The notes beneath the pieces are model-generated. The model did not search any database. It saw nothing but the letters and a program-made list of their open reading frames with translations, and was not told where the DNA came from. A program made the position numbers and the translations under genes. Positions 63,180-64,000 of a stretch of 64,000 nucleotides of DNA are shown piece by piece; position 1 is the stretch's first letter, and each line of letters begins with the position of its first letter. The DNA is taken from assembly GCF_021018805.1 (NCBI RefSeq), contig NC_086258.1, forward strand, positions 21,466,692-21,530,691, written 5' to 3'. This stretch comes from Prinia subflava (lineage: Eukaryota; Chordata; Aves; Passeriformes; Cisticolidae).

Positions 63180-64000
63180 TCAGGATGACCTTGGCCAGGG
63201 GCACAGAGCTCCAGGAAAAAAGAACCCTTTTTGCATTTCAAGGCACGGATTTCCATCTCCTGAAGAAAAGCAAACTCACATCCTGCTGCAAATGGCTGAC
63301 ACACGGCTTCCAAGGGCTAATGAATTTCCCAAGAACTCATTTGTAAATCCAATAATTAGTTTATGAATAACAATTAATTAAAACTTGGATCCCCCCAGAA
63401 GTGTAGCATGTCATCTTGTCCTGGGTTCTGATTGATCTTCCCACAGGAATATTGCCAAGGCCTGAGACACATCTATGGGAAAAAATTAACTGGAATCTGG
63501 CACAAAAGCTATATTTTAGTAAAAATTGATTGAAGGGAAATGCAATTATTAATGATTGCCATGTGTAATTGCAGTGATTATGTGCTGCATTCTGGGGGAA
63601 GGACACATCATTCAGACAATTGGCACATCACAGAGCTCCATTTGTCACCAGCTCCCTCCAGGGCTGGACACAGGGGGGTCCTGTCAGGACACTCCGTCCC
63701 AGCCAGGCCCCAGAGGGTCAGGATGGACCTTTGGGAAGGGAACGGAACTTCCCAGCCTGGAGCTCCTGCTGGGAATGTCTGGTGCTGTCCTGGGCTGGGG
63801 TGGGCACAGAGGTGGTGTCACAGGGGGACTGGGGTCACCCTGGCCCAAATCACCCTAAAATATGGTCAGACTTTATTGGTCTTGTTTTAACAAGAAGTGG
63901 AAGCACAAGAAACCCAAAATTCTCGGGAGCAAAATCCTTTTGAAAGTGGCAAAAAATGCTCCAAAATCTCCCCCAACTCCCACTGAAGGAAAAACACTGA
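63180..64000. other. Intergenic sequence, no gene seen
   Basis: An AT-rich, non-repetitive stretch lies at 63,330-63,600 ('ccaataattagtttatgaat', 'gcaattattaatgattgcc'), possibly conserved non-coding DNA. The frames at 63,540-63,943 have no domain. No RNA gene recognised. Confidence 0.4.

Noticed and set aside
9213..64000. PIRT, expected near SHISA6 from mammalian gene order
   Set aside because: No frame in this interval resembles its short two-span membrane protein; either order differs, it lies beyond the window, or this gene is not true SHISA6.

Overview
The window is most likely from a bird, probably a passerine songbird. The basis is many CR1 LINE 3' ends on both strands, solo ERV LTRs including one (TGTCTTGG...) that I recognise from memory as passerine-type, GC-rich minisatellites, and one CpG-island exon in an otherwise gene-poor stretch. 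No operons, ribosome binding sites, CRISPR arrays or prokaryotic genes are present. A 200-bp run of N at 13,159-13,358 marks a scaffold gap.

The only protein-coding sequence I can defend is the first coding exon of a Shisa-family membrane protein on the minus strand (8,529-9,212). It has a leucine-rich signal peptide, the Shisa cysteine motif, one transmembrane segment and a splice donor, and it looks most like SHISA6 (CKAMP52, an AMPA-receptor auxiliary subunit). Its remaining exons lie to the left of the window, so positions 1-8,528 are intron 1. The exon sits in a CpG island (about 8,540-9,880) with GC boxes and two short upstream ORFs in the presumed leader. As assembled, the exon carries a one-base frame change between the signal peptide and the cysteine domain. 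Degenerate tandem repeats flank it on both sides (7,310-7,740, 7,990-8,470 and 9,903-10,145).

From 10 kb to 64 kb I see no convincing exon. This upstream intergenic region holds: (a) CR1 fragments in both orientations; (b) LTRs, three of which have TG...CA ends and short target-site duplications (18,610-19,073; 36,493-36,957; 37,339-37,763); (c) a second CpG island at 22,935-23,600 with a strong CTCF-like motif followed by fourteen exact 10-bp units; (d) tandem arrays: a 25-bp unit (26.56-26.81 kb), a 49-bp unit x7 (26.91-27.25 kb), an 889-bp AAGGG array with TTAGGG interruptions (28.7-29.6 kb), a degenerate CCCTAA telomere-like tract (32.2-32.55 kb), TTCCCC hexamers (34.8 kb), an AT-rich 10-11-bp array (35.2-35.8 kb), an 18-bp array (40.5 kb), a 10-bp array (47.6 kb) and a 31-32-bp array (58.7-59.1 kb); (e) AT-rich, non-repetitive blocks rich in TAAT, octamer and SOX-like motifs, which are candidate conserved enhancers.

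Long open reading frames elsewhere are explained by tandem repeats whose unit leaves a frame open, by GC-rich CpG-island sequence, by the N gap, or by chance. The parts most worth checking are the Shisa exon frame, the CTCF/10-bp-array island, the AAGGG/TTAGGG array with the nearby CCCTAA tract, and the LTR at 18.6 kb whose uninterrupted target sequence survives as a second copy 370 bp away.
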